This document shows positions 25,890-34,507 of a DNA stretch of 64,000 bases, piece by piece. The notes under the pieces were generated by a model. The model was not told where the DNA came from. It saw only the letters and a list, made by a program, of their open reading frames with translations, and ran no database searches. Made by a program: the position numbers and the translations under genes. How positions within the stretch are numbered: the stretch's first letter is position 1; each line of letters begins with the position of its first letter. The stretch spans positions 3,286,001 through 3,350,000 of the forward strand of contig NZ_CP014513.1 of NCBI RefSeq assembly GCF_001577365.1, in the 5' to 3' direction. This DNA comes from Frondihabitans sp. PAMC 28766. Lineage in GTDB: Bacteria; Actinomycetota; Actinomycetes; Actinomycetales; Microbacteriaceae.

Positions 25890-26795
25890 TCATCGCGCGC
25901 GGAGTCGGTCCCGCATCGAACGGGCCACCGAGGCCATCAGGGCCTCAGCTGCCGGCTGCGACGCCGCCGCGACACCGGAGCGCGTCAGGGCGGCCACGGC
26001 GTATCGCGCACCGTCTCGGTGCTCGACCACGCCCACCTCATGCCGCAGGTTGAGCAGCGTGCCCGTCTTCGAGGCCCACGTCGACGCATCCGAGGCGAAA
26101 TCGGGCGCGAGGCGCCAGCGGACGACATTGCTCGCCATCAGCTCGCGCACCCGGGCGGCCACCGGCTCGGCGATTGCCGTCGGCATCCACAGGGCCTGCA
26201 CCAGGTCGATGAGAGCGCGAGCCGAGCCGCTGTTGGCGACCGACACGTCGAGCTGCGGCAGCCGATGCCCGTTCGGTGACGAGTCGGCACCGATCGCCAG
26301 ATCGTAGGCGAGCGCCGCGTCGTCGGCGTCGAGCCGCTCGAGGGGCGTCTCGACGAACGCGTGCGCCGTATGACGCACCGCGATGCCGGCGACGCCGATA
26401 CGGGCGAGCTCGGCCGCGACCATGTCCGGAGGGGTCAGCTCGAACAGCACGTCCGAGGCGGAGCCGTCGCTCACCGCGACCGTGAGATAAACGAGATCGT
26501 CGAGAGCGACGCGAGCGGGGTGGCGAAAGCGACTGATGCCCATCGGGCCGGGTGTCGTGATCCTGCCGGGGTCGACGTCATAGAGAGCCGCGCCGTCGAG
26601 CTCACCCCGCGCGATCCGGCCCACGGTCGCGATCGCGAGCGGCAGCTTCACCAGGGACGCGATGGGCACGGTCTCGTCGGCGTCGATGCCGAGCTCCTCT
26701 CCCGTGTCGAGATCCCGCACCAGGAACGATCCGCTGAGACCGCCGGCCTCGAGCTGGTCGCGCAGTCGTCGCGCGAAGGCGTCGTCGGTCAGCAC
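25890..26795 (-). CDS. Cytoplasmic class A beta-lactamase-related serine hydrolase
   Basis: 301 residues from a GTG at 26795. It has the penicillin-recognising fold motifs SLVK (SxxK), SDG in place of SDN, and SKTG (KTG), but no signal peptide and no clear omega-loop Glu-x3-Asn. This makes true beta-lactamase activity doubtful; a peptidase or amidase role, or a sensor of beta-lactams or peptidoglycan fragments, is possible. Its start overlaps the LysR stop by 7 nt, so the two are probably co-translated. It lies upstream of the secreted beta-lactamase. Confidence 0.85.
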   Translation of the reverse strand: MLTDDAFARRLRDQLEAGGLSGSFLVRDLDTGEELGIDADETVPIASLVKLPLAIATVGRIARGELDGAALYDVDPGRITTPGPMGISRFRHPARVALDDLVYLTVAVSDGSASDVLFELTPPDMVAAELARIGVAGIAVRHTAHAFVETPLERLDADDAALAYDLAIGADSSPNGHRLPQLDVSVANSGSARALIDLVQALWMPTAIAEPVAARVRELMASNVVRWRLAPDFASDASTWASKTGTLLNLRHEVGVVEHRDGARYAVAALTRSGVAAASQPAAEALMASVARSMRDRLRAR

Positions 26796-27694
26796 TCGGC
26801 AGCCGCCCCCAGGCAGCGGCCGATCTCGTCGCGCAGCAGGTCGCGCAGCCGAGTCGCATCGGCGGCGGACTCGGCGCGGAGGTCGTAACCGCGGGTCAGC
26901 TCGATCTCGCCGATCGGCCGCCAGTGCAGGTCGAGCTCGTCGGCCTGCCGCTCGGAGCAGAGCAGGAGATCGTGCGAGCCGAGCACCGCCGCCGCGCCCG
27001 TCATGAGCGACCCGGTCGCCACCTGAGCCGGCGCGAGGCCGAGAGAGTCGGCCAGCCGTGCCACGCGATCCTGCACGTGCGCGGTGGCGTCTTCGGGCTG
27101 GAGCCAGAGGCGTCGGCCCGTGAGAGCCCCCTCAGCGTCGGACGAGTCGAGAGAGGCGAGACGACGTCCCAGCCGGAGCGTGTCCAGGTAGACCGTGTCG
27201 GCGTCGGGGCGCACCGAGGACGCCACGCCCAGCGGCACCCGCCAGACGGCCTCCGTCTCGGGCACGGCGACGAGCGCTGCCCAGCCATCGCGCGCCGAGA
27301 CCCGCTGGCGTCGATCGGCCGGCGGCAGTGCTCGAGTCTCGAGCAGGATGCCGTCGCGGCGGGCCGCGTGCACCAACCGGGCGAGGTCGAAGACGGTGCA
27401 GACCTCGGGTACGGCGAGGCGAAGCGGGCTCGCCTTCGAGCGGGCGGCGTCGACCTCGAACGCTTCGGCCGAGTCGACGAGACGCTTCGCCGACGGCAGG
27501 ATCGAGCGGCCGAACGGGGTCAGCGTCGCCTGCCGCGAGGTGCGGTCGAGCAGCGGGGCACCGAGGTGCTCTTCGAGCGACATGATGCGGCGGCTGGCGA
27601 CCGACTGCGGGATGCGGATAGCGGCGGCGCCGAGCGTGACGCTGCCGCGCTCCGACGCGCTCACGAATGCTCGGCATGCTCCGATGAGGTCCAC
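26789..27694 (-). CDS. LysR-family transcriptional regulator
   Basis: 301 residues from a GTG lying 7 nt after TACCCT. The N-terminal winged helix-turn-helix (about 1-60) reads CRAFVSASERGSVTLGAAAI, then SVASRRIMSLEEHLGAPLLDR, the classic LysR recognition region. The rest is a periplasmic-binding-like effector domain. It heads a same-strand cluster with the serine hydrolase and beta-lactamase, and is divergent from the epoxide hydrolase gene, so either could be its target. The longer frame through the epoxide hydrolase promoter was rejected. Confidence 0.88.
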   Translation of the reverse strand: MDLIGACRAFVSASERGSVTLGAAAIRIPQSVASRRIMSLEEHLGAPLLDRTSRQATLTPFGRSILPSAKRLVDSAEAFEVDAARSKASPLRLAVPEVCTVFDLARLVHAARRDGILLETRALPPADRRQRVSARDGWAALVAVPETEAVWRVPLGVASSVRPDADTVYLDTLRLGRRLASLDSSDAEGALTGRRLWLQPEDATAHVQDRVARLADSLGLAPAQVATGSLMTGAAAVLGSHDLLLCSERQADELDLHWRPIGEIELTRGYDLRAESAADATRLRDLLRDEIGRCLGAAAEC

Positions 27695-27701
27695 GGGGTG
27701 G

Positions 27702-27752
27702 AGGGTACAGGGTGCGGGTGACGCGCCGGGTGTCGGTGGGCCGGCGTAGCGT
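27702..27752. promoter_or_regulatory. Divergent leaderless promoters of the LysR and epoxide hydrolase genes
   Basis: The minus-strand TACCCT (27702-27707) ends 7 nt before the LysR GTG. The plus-strand TAGCGT (27747-27752) ends 6 nt before the epoxide hydrolase ATG. A regulator bound in this 64-bp gap would affect both. Confidence 0.5.
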
Positions 27753-27758
27753 GCCGAC

Positions 27759-28910
27759 ATGACCGATGCCAGTGCAGTCCAGCCGTTCGACGAGACCGCC
27801 TCCGACGAGGCCCTCGACGATCTGAGGCGGCGCCTCGTCGCCACCCGGTGGCCGGACGACCCGGCCGATGCGGGCTGGTCGCTCGGCACCGACGTCGACT
27901 ACCTGCGCGACCTCGTCGCCTACTGGGCGGATGGGTTCGACTGGCGGGCTCAAGAGGCGACACTGTCTCGGCTGCCACGGTTCCGCAGCACCGTCGACGG
28001 GCTGAGCATCCACTTCGTGCATGCCCGAGCGGTGGCCGGCAGCGACCGCGCCGTGCCTCTCCTCCTGAATCACGGCTGGCCTGACTCCTTCTGGCGCTTC
28101 ACCAAGGTGATCGACCTGCTCACCGACCCGGCGGCGCACGGCGGCGACCCGGCCGACGCGTTCGACGTGGTCGTGCCGGACATGCCGGGCTACGGCTACT
28201 CCGAGACGCCGGCCGGCGCGGCCCTCGACTCGAAAGCCGTCGCAGCACTCTGGGCCGCGCTGATGAGCAGGCTGGGCTACGAGTCGTTCGTCACTGCGGG
28301 CGGCGACATCGGCAGCGGGGTCAGCCGCTACCTCGCCCTCGACTTCCCTTCGCAGGTGAGGGCGGTGCACCGGACGGACGCCGGGGTGCCGGCCCCCGAC
28401 CAGGACACCTCGCTTTTGACGGCGCCCGAGCGACGGTGGCTCGACGAGTCCGCTCACTGGACGGCGACTGAGGGTGCGTACAACGCCATGCACCGGACGA
28501 AGCCGCAGACGGCCGCCTTCGGGCTGACCGACTCGCCGGTGGGCCTCGCCGCGTGGATCATCGAGAAGCTGCGGTCGTGGAGCGAGCGCGGGCTCGACGC
28601 CTACGCGCGCGACGAGATCCTGACGCTGGTGACGATGTACTGGCTGACCGGCACGATCGGCTCGTCGATGCGGATGTACAACGCCAACGCCGCGATTCCG
28701 GCCGCCGAGCAGAAGAGGTTCGTCGAAGTACCGTCGGGCTTCACTGTCTTTCCCGGCGAGATCACCCACCCGCCGCGCGAGTGGATGGAGCGCGTCGCCA
28801 ACACCGTGCGGGTCACGGAAGCGCCTCGAGGCGGGCACTTCGCGGCGTTCGAAGAGCCGGAGGTGTACGTCGACGAGCTGCGGGAGTTCTTCCGGCCCTT
28901 CCGGGGCTGA
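27759..28910 (+). CDS. Epoxide hydrolase (EHN domain plus alpha/beta hydrolase)
   Basis: 383 residues. The N-terminal EHN region (about 1-105) is followed by the alpha/beta-hydrolase core. The oxyanion motif is NHGWPDSFW, the nucleophile Asp is in TAGGDIGSGVS, and the catalytic His is in APRGGHFAAFEEPE. It opens epoxides, such as terpenoid or xenobiotic ones, to diols in the cytoplasm. The ATG lies 6 nt after TAGCGT. It is divergent from the LysR gene. Confidence 0.92.
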   Translation: MTDASAVQPFDETASDEALDDLRRRLVATRWPDDPADAGWSLGTDVDYLRDLVAYWADGFDWRAQEATLSRLPRFRSTVDGLSIHFVHARAVAGSDRAVPLLLNHGWPDSFWRFTKVIDLLTDPAAHGGDPADAFDVVVPDMPGYGYSETPAGAALDSKAVAALWAALMSRLGYESFVTAGGDIGSGVSRYLALDFPSQVRAVHRTDAGVPAPDQDTSLLTAPERRWLDESAHWTATEGAYNAMHRTKPQTAAFGLTDSPVGLAAWIIEKLRSWSERGLDAYARDEILTLVTMYWLTGTIGSSMRMYNANAAIPAAEQKRFVEVPSGFTVFPGEITHPPREWMERVANTVRVTEAPRGGHFAAFEEPEVYVDELREFFRPFRG

Positions 28911-28932
28911 CCGGCCGACTGTGGGCGACGGG

Positions 28933-29397
28933 TCAGGCGCGCGGCTGCAGGTCGTAGGTGACCCAGGGGGTCGCCGTGGCGTGGGCGTCGTAGACGCGAC
29001 GGGCGGTGGCGTTGTCGGCGGCCGTGATCCAGCGCACGATGCTGAGACGCTCCGCGGCGGCGATGGCCGCGGCACGCTCGAGCAGGGCCCCGCCGGAGCC
29101 TGTGCCGCGGGCCTCGGGGGCCGTGAAGAGGTCGTCGAGGTAGAGCCCGATCGTGGCCGACGACGGCCGCGCGAACGTGCGCAGGTTCGCCAGCGCGATC
29201 AGCGAGCCGTCGTCCGCCTCCACGACGAGCCCACGGAGGCCGTGCAGCCGGCCCGACACCCAGGCCCAGGTCGTGGCCACGGCGAGGTCGTCGTCGGGCA
29301 GTCGGTAGAACGCACGGTAGCCGCGGTACAGCACCGCCCACGCTGCCTCGTCGGCCGCCTCGACTTCTCTCACCCGGTGCGCTGCGCTCGTCGTCAT
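28933..29397 (-). CDS. GNAT-family N-acetyltransferase
   Basis: 154 residues. GNAT fold with the acetyl-CoA pyrophosphate loop in EARGTGSGGALLERA (R/QxxGxG/A type) at about residue 95. It resembles acetyltransferases acting on small amines; the acceptor is unknown. TAGGGT lies 6 nt before the ATG, and the spacer GAAGGA could also serve as a ribosome site. It ends 22 nt from the convergent epoxide hydrolase gene. Confidence 0.85.
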   Translation of the reverse strand: MTTSAAHRVREVEAADEAAWAVLYRGYRAFYRLPDDDLAVATTWAWVSGRLHGLRGLVVEADDGSLIALANLRTFARPSSATIGLYLDDLFTAPEARGTGSGGALLERAAAIAAAERLSIVRWITAADNATARRVYDAHATATPWVTYDLQPRA

Positions 29398-29498
29398 TCC
29401 TTCACCCTAGGGGCCTCGGGCGCCTCTGACGGGGCGGGCGTACGGTGTGCCGGAGGCGCCACCAGACGGCGCCCCACGACCGATCGAAGGAGATTCCC

Positions 29499-29861
29499 GT
29501 GAGCGACGACGACCGCATCTCATACCTGGCTTTGGAGAACGGAACGCGGGTACTGACGGCATCCGGCACGGAGATCGGCACGGTCGAGCACGTGCTGCAG
29601 GACAGCGACCTCGACCTCTTCGACGGCATCGTCGTGAAGACCGGCGACGGACTCCGCTTCATCGACTCCGACAAGGTCGGCACGATCACCGTCGGCGCGG
29701 TGCACTCGACCGTGACCGACGACGAGGTCGCCGCCCTTCAGGCACCGTCCGGCAGCGGCGTCTTCGAGGCCGACCCCGAGGAGTACCAGGGCAACGGCCT
29801 CGGCGCCTGGTTCGGCCGGATGTTCCTGCGCGAGCACTGGGTACACGACCGCAACGAGTGA
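29499..29861 (+). CDS. PRC-barrel-like small protein
   Basis: 120 residues from a GTG with GAAGGAG 7 nt upstream. The first 75 residues (GTRVLTASGTEIGTVEHVL, DLFDGIVVKT) have the beta-rich pattern and DxxIGxV signature of PRC-barrel domains, which bind other proteins or RNA. The C-terminus is helical, with an aromatic GLGAWFGRMFLREHW stretch. The function is unknown; such proteins are common single genes in actinobacteria. Confidence 0.72.
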   Translation: MSDDDRISYLALENGTRVLTASGTEIGTVEHVLQDSDLDLFDGIVVKTGDGLRFIDSDKVGTITVGAVHSTVTDDEVAALQAPSGSGVFEADPEEYQGNGLGAWFGRMFLREHWVHDRNE

Positions 29862-30030
29862 TGCCTCCGGCCCGGGCGGGGTACAGCCGGGCAGCGGACG
29901 CGGGCATACAACACGCTTGTCGCGACTCGCGCACGGTCTTTCCGGTGAGAAGCGAGATGCGGCCCCTCGAGCCTTCGAGGGAGTGCAATCGGCCCAACGC
30001 ACCACTCACCGAGCAACCGAGGAGAACACC

Positions 30031-30249
30031 GTGAACCCCGTCAAATTCCTGTCCGACCTGGGACTCAAGAGCAGCTTCGCCTATTGGGGCGGCTTCGGAT
30101 CGATCGTCGTCGCCCTCGTCGCCTGGCTCGCCTCGCAGGGCAAGGACTCGAACGACAAGGCGCAGTCCGACCGCTGGGGCATCTTCATCGGCCACTGGGC
30201 GCCCACTTTCTTCGCGCTCGGGCTCGCCCTGAAGCAGGAGGAGAAGTAG
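30031..30249 (+). CDS. Small membrane protein, function unknown
   Basis: 72 residues from a GTG with GAGGAG about 6 nt upstream. Two likely membrane spans (about 18-37 and 50-66) flank a polar loop with several Asp, Lys and Gln. The short basic-acidic tail KQEEK ends it. I remember similar short proteins across actinobacteria but no studied member. The 169 bp before it hold no other feature that I can support. Confidence 0.7.
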   Translation: MNPVKFLSDLGLKSSFAYWGGFGSIVVALVAWLASQGKDSNDKAQSDRWGIFIGHWAPTFFALGLALKQEEK

Positions 30250-30319
30250 CTCGGACTAATTCCGAGCGCCGGGTGATTGCATCGAGAGTGCACATCGCAC
30301 CCCGGCCAGAGGAGTCACC

Positions 30320-31228
30320 ATGAAGGCAATCCAGTTCTCGGAGTACGGCGCGTCCGACGTCTTGAGGGTCGTCGACGCCCCCGAGCCGCACGCCGGGCCC
30401 GACCAGATCCGAATCCGCGTCGAGGCGTCGGGAGTGAACGGGCTCGACTGGAAGATCCGCGCCGGCGACATGAAGGACGCGATTCCGCTCGACCTTCCCG
30501 CCGGCGCCGGCTTCGACGCCGCGGGCATCGTCGATGAGATCGGCGACGGCGTCACCGACGTCCAGGTCGGCGACGCCGTGTTCGGGCAGGGCTCGGCCAC
30601 GCTCGCGGAGTTCGCCGTGCTCGACTCGTGGGCCGTGCGCCCGCCGCTGCTGGGCGCGGAGGAGGCCGCAGGCTTCCCCGTCCCGGTCGAGACCGCCATC
30701 AGGATCCTGCGGATCCTCGGCCTGCGCCGCGGCCAGCGCCTGCTCGTCAGCGGCGCGGCCGGCGGGGTGGGCTCCGCCCTGGTGCAGATCGCGAAAGACC
30801 GCGGCCTCGAGGTGATCGGCACGGCGTCCGAACGCAATCAGGACTATCTCGTCGGGCTCGGCGCGATCGCGACGACGTACGGCGACGGGCTGGTCTCGCG
30901 CGTCCGAGCGCTCAGCCCGGACGGCGTGGACGGCGCGGCCGACATCGCCGGGTCGGGCGTCATCCCCGAACTGATCGAGTTGACCGGCGCACCGTCACAG
31001 GTCGTCTCGATTGCCGACTTCGACGCCCCGAAGTACGGCGCGCAGATCACCAGCGGCAGCGGCTCGATGAAGGACGCTCTCGTCGAGGCCGCCCGGCTCT
31101 CGGCCGAGGGCAAGCTCTCGCTCGAGGTCGAACGCGCCTTCCGCCTGAAGGACGCCGCCCAGGCGCAGGACGCCAGCGCCTCCGGCCATGTACGGGGTCG
31201 CCTCGTCGTCGTGGTCGCGGCCGACTGA
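30320..31228 (+). CDS. NADP-dependent quinone-oxidoreductase-like protein (MDR family)
   Basis: 302 residues. GroES-like N-terminal domain (MKAIQFSEYGASDVLRV start) and Rossmann domain with LVSGAAGGVGSALVQIAKDRG at about residues 136-156. No zinc-ligand cysteines are present, which places it with zeta-crystallin-like quinone or enone reductases. GAGGAG lies 6 nt before the ATG. The substrate is unknown. The gene stands alone. Confidence 0.9.
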   Translation: MKAIQFSEYGASDVLRVVDAPEPHAGPDQIRIRVEASGVNGLDWKIRAGDMKDAIPLDLPAGAGFDAAGIVDEIGDGVTDVQVGDAVFGQGSATLAEFAVLDSWAVRPPLLGAEEAAGFPVPVETAIRILRILGLRRGQRLLVSGAAGGVGSALVQIAKDRGLEVIGTASERNQDYLVGLGAIATTYGDGLVSRVRALSPDGVDGAADIAGSGVIPELIELTGAPSQVVSIADFDAPKYGAQITSGSGSMKDALVEAARLSAEGKLSLEVERAFRLKDAAQAQDASASGHVRGRLVVVVAAD

Positions 31229-31262
31229 CTCGCTCGCTGGCCCGCTCTCGCCGTTTCCGGCC

Positions 31263-31910
31263 CTACTGCTCGTGGAAGCCGGCGAGAGCTTCGGCATAAA
31301 CCGACGGGTCAGAGCGCGTCGATGCGGTGACGAGGAGCCCGTGCGGGCCCAGCACGCGCGTGAACGAGCCGTCGCAGGGAATCTCGACGATCGTCGTGAG
31401 CCCTGATCGCCAGGCCGGGATCAGCGCCTCCAGGCACACCCGCTCGGGCTCGGCTTTCAACGGGCGACGCTGCCGGTCGATCAGGGCTCTGACGTGCGAC
31501 CCGGTCCAGGCCTCGCGACGCTCGTCGAACGCGCTGTCGTCGAATCGGTCGTGCCAGGTCGGGCCCCGCGCCACTCGCATCAGTCGCCGCTGTTCCTCGG
31601 GCTCGAGATCGCCGAGGATCAAGCGGTCGTAGATCGAATGGTCACGCGGCAGACCGGCGTGCTCGAGCGCCCCGCGCCAGAGGTCCGGCCACGCGGCCTC
31701 CCACGCGCCTCGATCCGACAGGGGGGCCGGCCGGGACGTTTCCCGCGCCGTGGCGTCGACCAACCGCGGCGGGAGATCGTCGCCCGTAGGCTCCAACTGC
31801 CACGCCTCGCGCACCCAGAGCAGATCCCAGAGAAAGTGCGGGGTGTCCTCGACCGTGATGATCATGTCGTGCGGCCACGGGTTGCCCGGTATCGGGCGTG
31901 CTGAGCGCAT
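31263..31910 (-). CDS. Hypothetical protein with a conserved-looking C-terminal region
   Basis: 215 residues. The start at 31910 is set by GGGGAGG 6 nt upstream; the frame continues further but without a ribosome site. The protein begins with a proline-rich stretch, then MIITVEDTPHFLWDLLWVREAW, and is rich in Trp and Arg in the middle (WPDLWRGALEHAG). No signal peptide, membrane span or catalytic motif is visible. I do not recognise the family. Confidence 0.72.
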   Translation of the reverse strand: MRSARPIPGNPWPHDMIITVEDTPHFLWDLLWVREAWQLEPTGDDLPPRLVDATARETSRPAPLSDRGAWEAAWPDLWRGALEHAGLPRDHSIYDRLILGDLEPEEQRRLMRVARGPTWHDRFDDSAFDERREAWTGSHVRALIDRQRRPLKAEPERVCLEALIPAWRSGLTTIVEIPCDGSFTRVLGPHGLLVTASTRSDPSVYAEALAGFHEQ

Positions 31911-31997
31911 CGTGAGCCTCCCCACTCTCGATTTCGGCTCCGACTAGAGGGTAAGACGGACGGGTGCCTCCTGCTATGTACTTCGGCAGCTATTTCG

Positions 31998-32269
31998 GCT
32001 GGGTCGACCCGGGCGCTCATAGCGCTGAGCAGGTGGTCGAACACGGGGCGCACGAGTTTCACGGTGCAACATCAGTTCGTCGTCGGCGACGATGTCGTGG
32101 CGACGTCGTGGCGACCATCGTCGCGCAGCACGTCGACGTGGTCGCCGGCGACAACGGGCCCGAAGCGCGGCCGCTGCCCGAGCGGGTGCTCGCCGCGCGC
32201 GTCGAGCCCGCCGGTCCGTGGCAAGCTGGAGGCCCTGCCCGCCGCTCGACCGTGAGGACCCTGTGCTGA
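31998..32269 (+). pseudogene. Remnant of a hot-dog acyl-CoA thioesterase gene
   Basis: The plus strand encodes GRTSFTVQHQFVVGDDVVAT and then, after a frame change, IVAQHVDVVAGDNG and ARPLPERVLAARVEPAG. Together these match the second half of single-domain hot-dog thioesterases. The frame change is caused by an exact 11-bp tandem duplication (GTCGTGGCGAC at 32094-32104 and 32105-32115); removing one copy restores the reading frame. The N-terminal half of the domain is missing. The TGA at 32267-32269 overlaps the GTG of the transporter gene, as an intact operon partner would. The family assignment is my reading of the pattern, not a search result. Confidence 0.55.
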
Positions 32270-33216
32270 CCGTCATCCTCGGGCTCTCCGGGGCGCTCGT
32301 CTACGGCGTCGCGGACTTCCTCGGCGGGTTCGCGTCGCGCCGCGCGCGTGCTCTCACCGTGACAGCGGTGGCCGCGACGGTGGGCCTCGTGCCGCTGGTC
32401 GCCGTCATCCCGCTCTTCGGGGCGCACTTCGGCAGCAGGGCCCTGCTGTGGGGTGCGGTGGCCGGGGCATCCGGATCGGTGGGTATCATCCTGCTGTACT
32501 CCGCCCTGGCCATCGGCCCGATGAGCGTGCTCTCGCCCATCACCTCGGTGTTCGCGGCGCTGCTGCCCGTCGCAGTCGCGGTCATCGGCGGAGCGCACCT
32601 GCCGCCGCTCGCGATCGGGGCGATCGTGGTCGCGTTCACCGCGATCATCCTGGTGGCGAGCGTCAAAGACACGTCGGGGGCGCGCCTCACCTTGCGCGGC
32701 CTCCTGCTGGCGGCGGTTGCAGGATGCGGGTTCGGCGGCATCGTGCTCGCCTACGACGCCGCAGGATCCCAGGGTGGCATCGCTCCCCTGATCGTCGCTC
32801 GCGTCCTGCAGGCGGTCGTCATGTGGATCGCGCTGGCGCTGCTCGCCGCGCGGGCCGCTCGGCGCGGGGCACTCGACGCGGACAGTGCCGCCACGGGCGT
32901 GCGGGGCGACTCGGGTCTGCGTACCGGCGCGGGCGTGGGCGCGCGCGTCGCCGCGGAGATCGCGCCGCTGCGGGGAGTCGCCCTCGTCGTGATCCTGTGC
33001 GGGGTCTTCGACGCGGGAGCGAACGCGTTCATCCAGGCAGCCCTCCACTCGGGCACCTCGGCGACCACGCTGCCCACGGTGAGCGTGCTCAACGCGCTCT
33101 ACCCGATCGGCACCGTGGTGCTCGCCGCGATCGTGCTGCGTGAGCGCCTCACCGTGGTGCAGATCGTCGGCCTCGTGCTCGCCTTCGCGGCCAGCGTCAC
33201 GCTTGCGCTGACGTAG
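32263..33216 (+). CDS. DMT-superfamily (EamA) transporter
   Basis: 317 residues from a GTG with GAGG 6-7 nt upstream. Ten membrane spans arranged as two EamA halves (about 1-130 and 145-317), with the ALYPIGTVVLAAIVLRERL pattern near the end that marks the second half. A polar cytoplasmic insertion of about 45 residues (near 205-245) separates spans 6 and 7. It probably exports a small metabolite. It follows the broken thioesterase gene and overlaps its stop. Confidence 0.87.
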   Translation: MLTVILGLSGALVYGVADFLGGFASRRARALTVTAVAATVGLVPLVAVIPLFGAHFGSRALLWGAVAGASGSVGIILLYSALAIGPMSVLSPITSVFAALLPVAVAVIGGAHLPPLAIGAIVVAFTAIILVASVKDTSGARLTLRGLLLAAVAGCGFGGIVLAYDAAGSQGGIAPLIVARVLQAVVMWIALALLAARAARRGALDADSAATGVRGDSGLRTGAGVGARVAAEIAPLRGVALVVILCGVFDAGANAFIQAALHSGTSATTLPTVSVLNALYPIGTVVLAAIVLRERLTVVQIVGLVLAFAASVTLALT

Positions 33217-33235
33217 CCCCCGCGATACCCGTGCT

Positions 33236-33279
33236 TTCGGCCGAGGTCTCAGCGCCGCGGCGCTGGGACCTTGGCCGAA
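33236..33279. terminator. 44-bp near-palindrome, bidirectional terminator
   Basis: Arms 33236-33257 and 33258-33279 pair across the centre GCCG/CGGC with only a few mismatches. It lies between the convergent DMT and GH16-like genes. Confidence 0.7.
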
Positions 33280-33297
33280 TAGCGGGGTGTCGCACGC

Positions 33298-34428
33298 CTA
33301 CGCGGGCTCGTAGACGACCACCCAGTCGATCTCGACGTGGCCGTCGGCGCCCGCGGGTGGCGCGCCCCGCTGCAGCCACGTCTCGGCCTGAAGGGTCACG
33401 CGCATCGGCTTCGTCGGCACGCCCTGCGCCACCTGGGCCAGCAGCTTGCCGTCCCAGAAGAAGCGCACGACGCCCTTGGTCCACTCCGTCGTGGCGACGT
33501 GGAACTGCGTCTGATCGGCCGGAGGAAAGAACTGGTAGGCGGGCTCGAAGATGTGCTCGCCCGTGACGGGGTTCGTGCCGCCGACGACCTGCGACGCAGG
33601 TCGCGCGCGGGCGTCGAGGTCGCCTTCGGGCCAGTCGATCTCGCCGTCGTCCCAGTCGTTCGACGACGGCCACAGCATGCCGACGAACTTGTAGCCGAGG
33701 GTCGAGGTCGCCCGATAGCGGATCGACACCCGCGCGTACTGGTGCGGCCGGTAGTCGTCCGGCAGCACGGAGGCGACGAGCGGCTGCCCGGCGACGGTCC
33801 GCAGGTGATAGTCGAGCACCGAATCGTGCACGCTCAACACCTGGTCTGGTGCGTACTCGCCGTAGCCGGAGGTGTCCTTGCCCGAGGCGTAGGCCCCCAT
33901 CGCCGGGTAGGTCGAGAGCACCCGGCCGGTCGCAGCGTCGGTCGTGAAGTCTTGGGAGTATGTCTGCGTCCAGCGCGTGCCCGAGCTCGTGACGTCGCCG
34001 ACGGGCATCGCGCCGGCGGCCGGTGCCACCGGGGCGGTCTCGGTCGGCGTGGGCTCGGCATCGGCGCCGGGGGACGGCGTCTCGGTGGGCACTGCGCTCT
34101 CGCTCGGGGTCGGTGTCGACGACGACGACGGCGTGGAGGACGACGGGGGGCCCAGGATCCTGCAGCTCGGCGACGCCGACGGGCCACCGGTCAGCCAGGC
34201 CCCTGCGCCCTCCGAGAAGGGGCCGAACACGGCGAACGCCCCGCCCCCGACGACAAGCCCCGCACCGCCCAGGATGCCGAGGAAGGCACGTCGCGACCTC
34301 GGCTGCGCGTGCCCAGGGGTCGGCTCGAACGTGCTTCGCCGGTGGACGGCGGCACGTCGGATGGGCTGGTCGTCACGACGAGCGCTGTTCGGGTCGGAGC
34401 GGTCGCGACCAGGTCGAGACAAGGGCAC
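33298..34428 (-). CDS. Secreted GH16-like glycoside hydrolase with a Tat signal
   Basis: 376 residues from a GTG at 34428. The twin-arginine motif SRRAFLG is at about residues 50-56, with a hydrophobic region after it. A Ser/Thr/Pro/Glu linker follows (about 85-140), then a beta-sandwich domain to the end. The catalytic GH16 motif E-x-D-x-x-E is visible in DDGEIDWPEGD. Such enzymes cut beta-1,3 or mixed-linkage glucans, or related polysaccharides, outside the cell. The start is uncertain: a TAGAGT -10 at about 34465 gives a leader of roughly 30 nt, and the Tat motif lies unusually far from the N-terminus. Confidence 0.82.
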   Translation of the reverse strand: MPLSRPGRDRSDPNSARRDDQPIRRAAVHRRSTFEPTPGHAQPRSRRAFLGILGGAGLVVGGGAFAVFGPFSEGAGAWLTGGPSASPSCRILGPPSSSTPSSSSTPTPSESAVPTETPSPGADAEPTPTETAPVAPAAGAMPVGDVTSSGTRWTQTYSQDFTTDAATGRVLSTYPAMGAYASGKDTSGYGEYAPDQVLSVHDSVLDYHLRTVAGQPLVASVLPDDYRPHQYARVSIRYRATSTLGYKFVGMLWPSSNDWDDGEIDWPEGDLDARARPASQVVGGTNPVTGEHIFEPAYQFFPPADQTQFHVATTEWTKGVVRFFWDGKLLAQVAQGVPTKPMRVTLQAETWLQRGAPPAGADGHVEIDWVVVYEPA

Positions 34429-34507
34429 GGGCAAGCCTTCGGGTCGGCATCGGTGGGGCCACTCTAGTGCCTGAAAACCGGGCCCAGCCGAGTGGTTGAG
34501 TAGACGC

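Noticed and set aside
31862..32062. Minus-strand frame beginning MKLVRPVFDHLL
   Set aside because: Short and without ribosome site; it is antisense to the thioesterase remnant and overlaps the 31263-31910 gene's start region.
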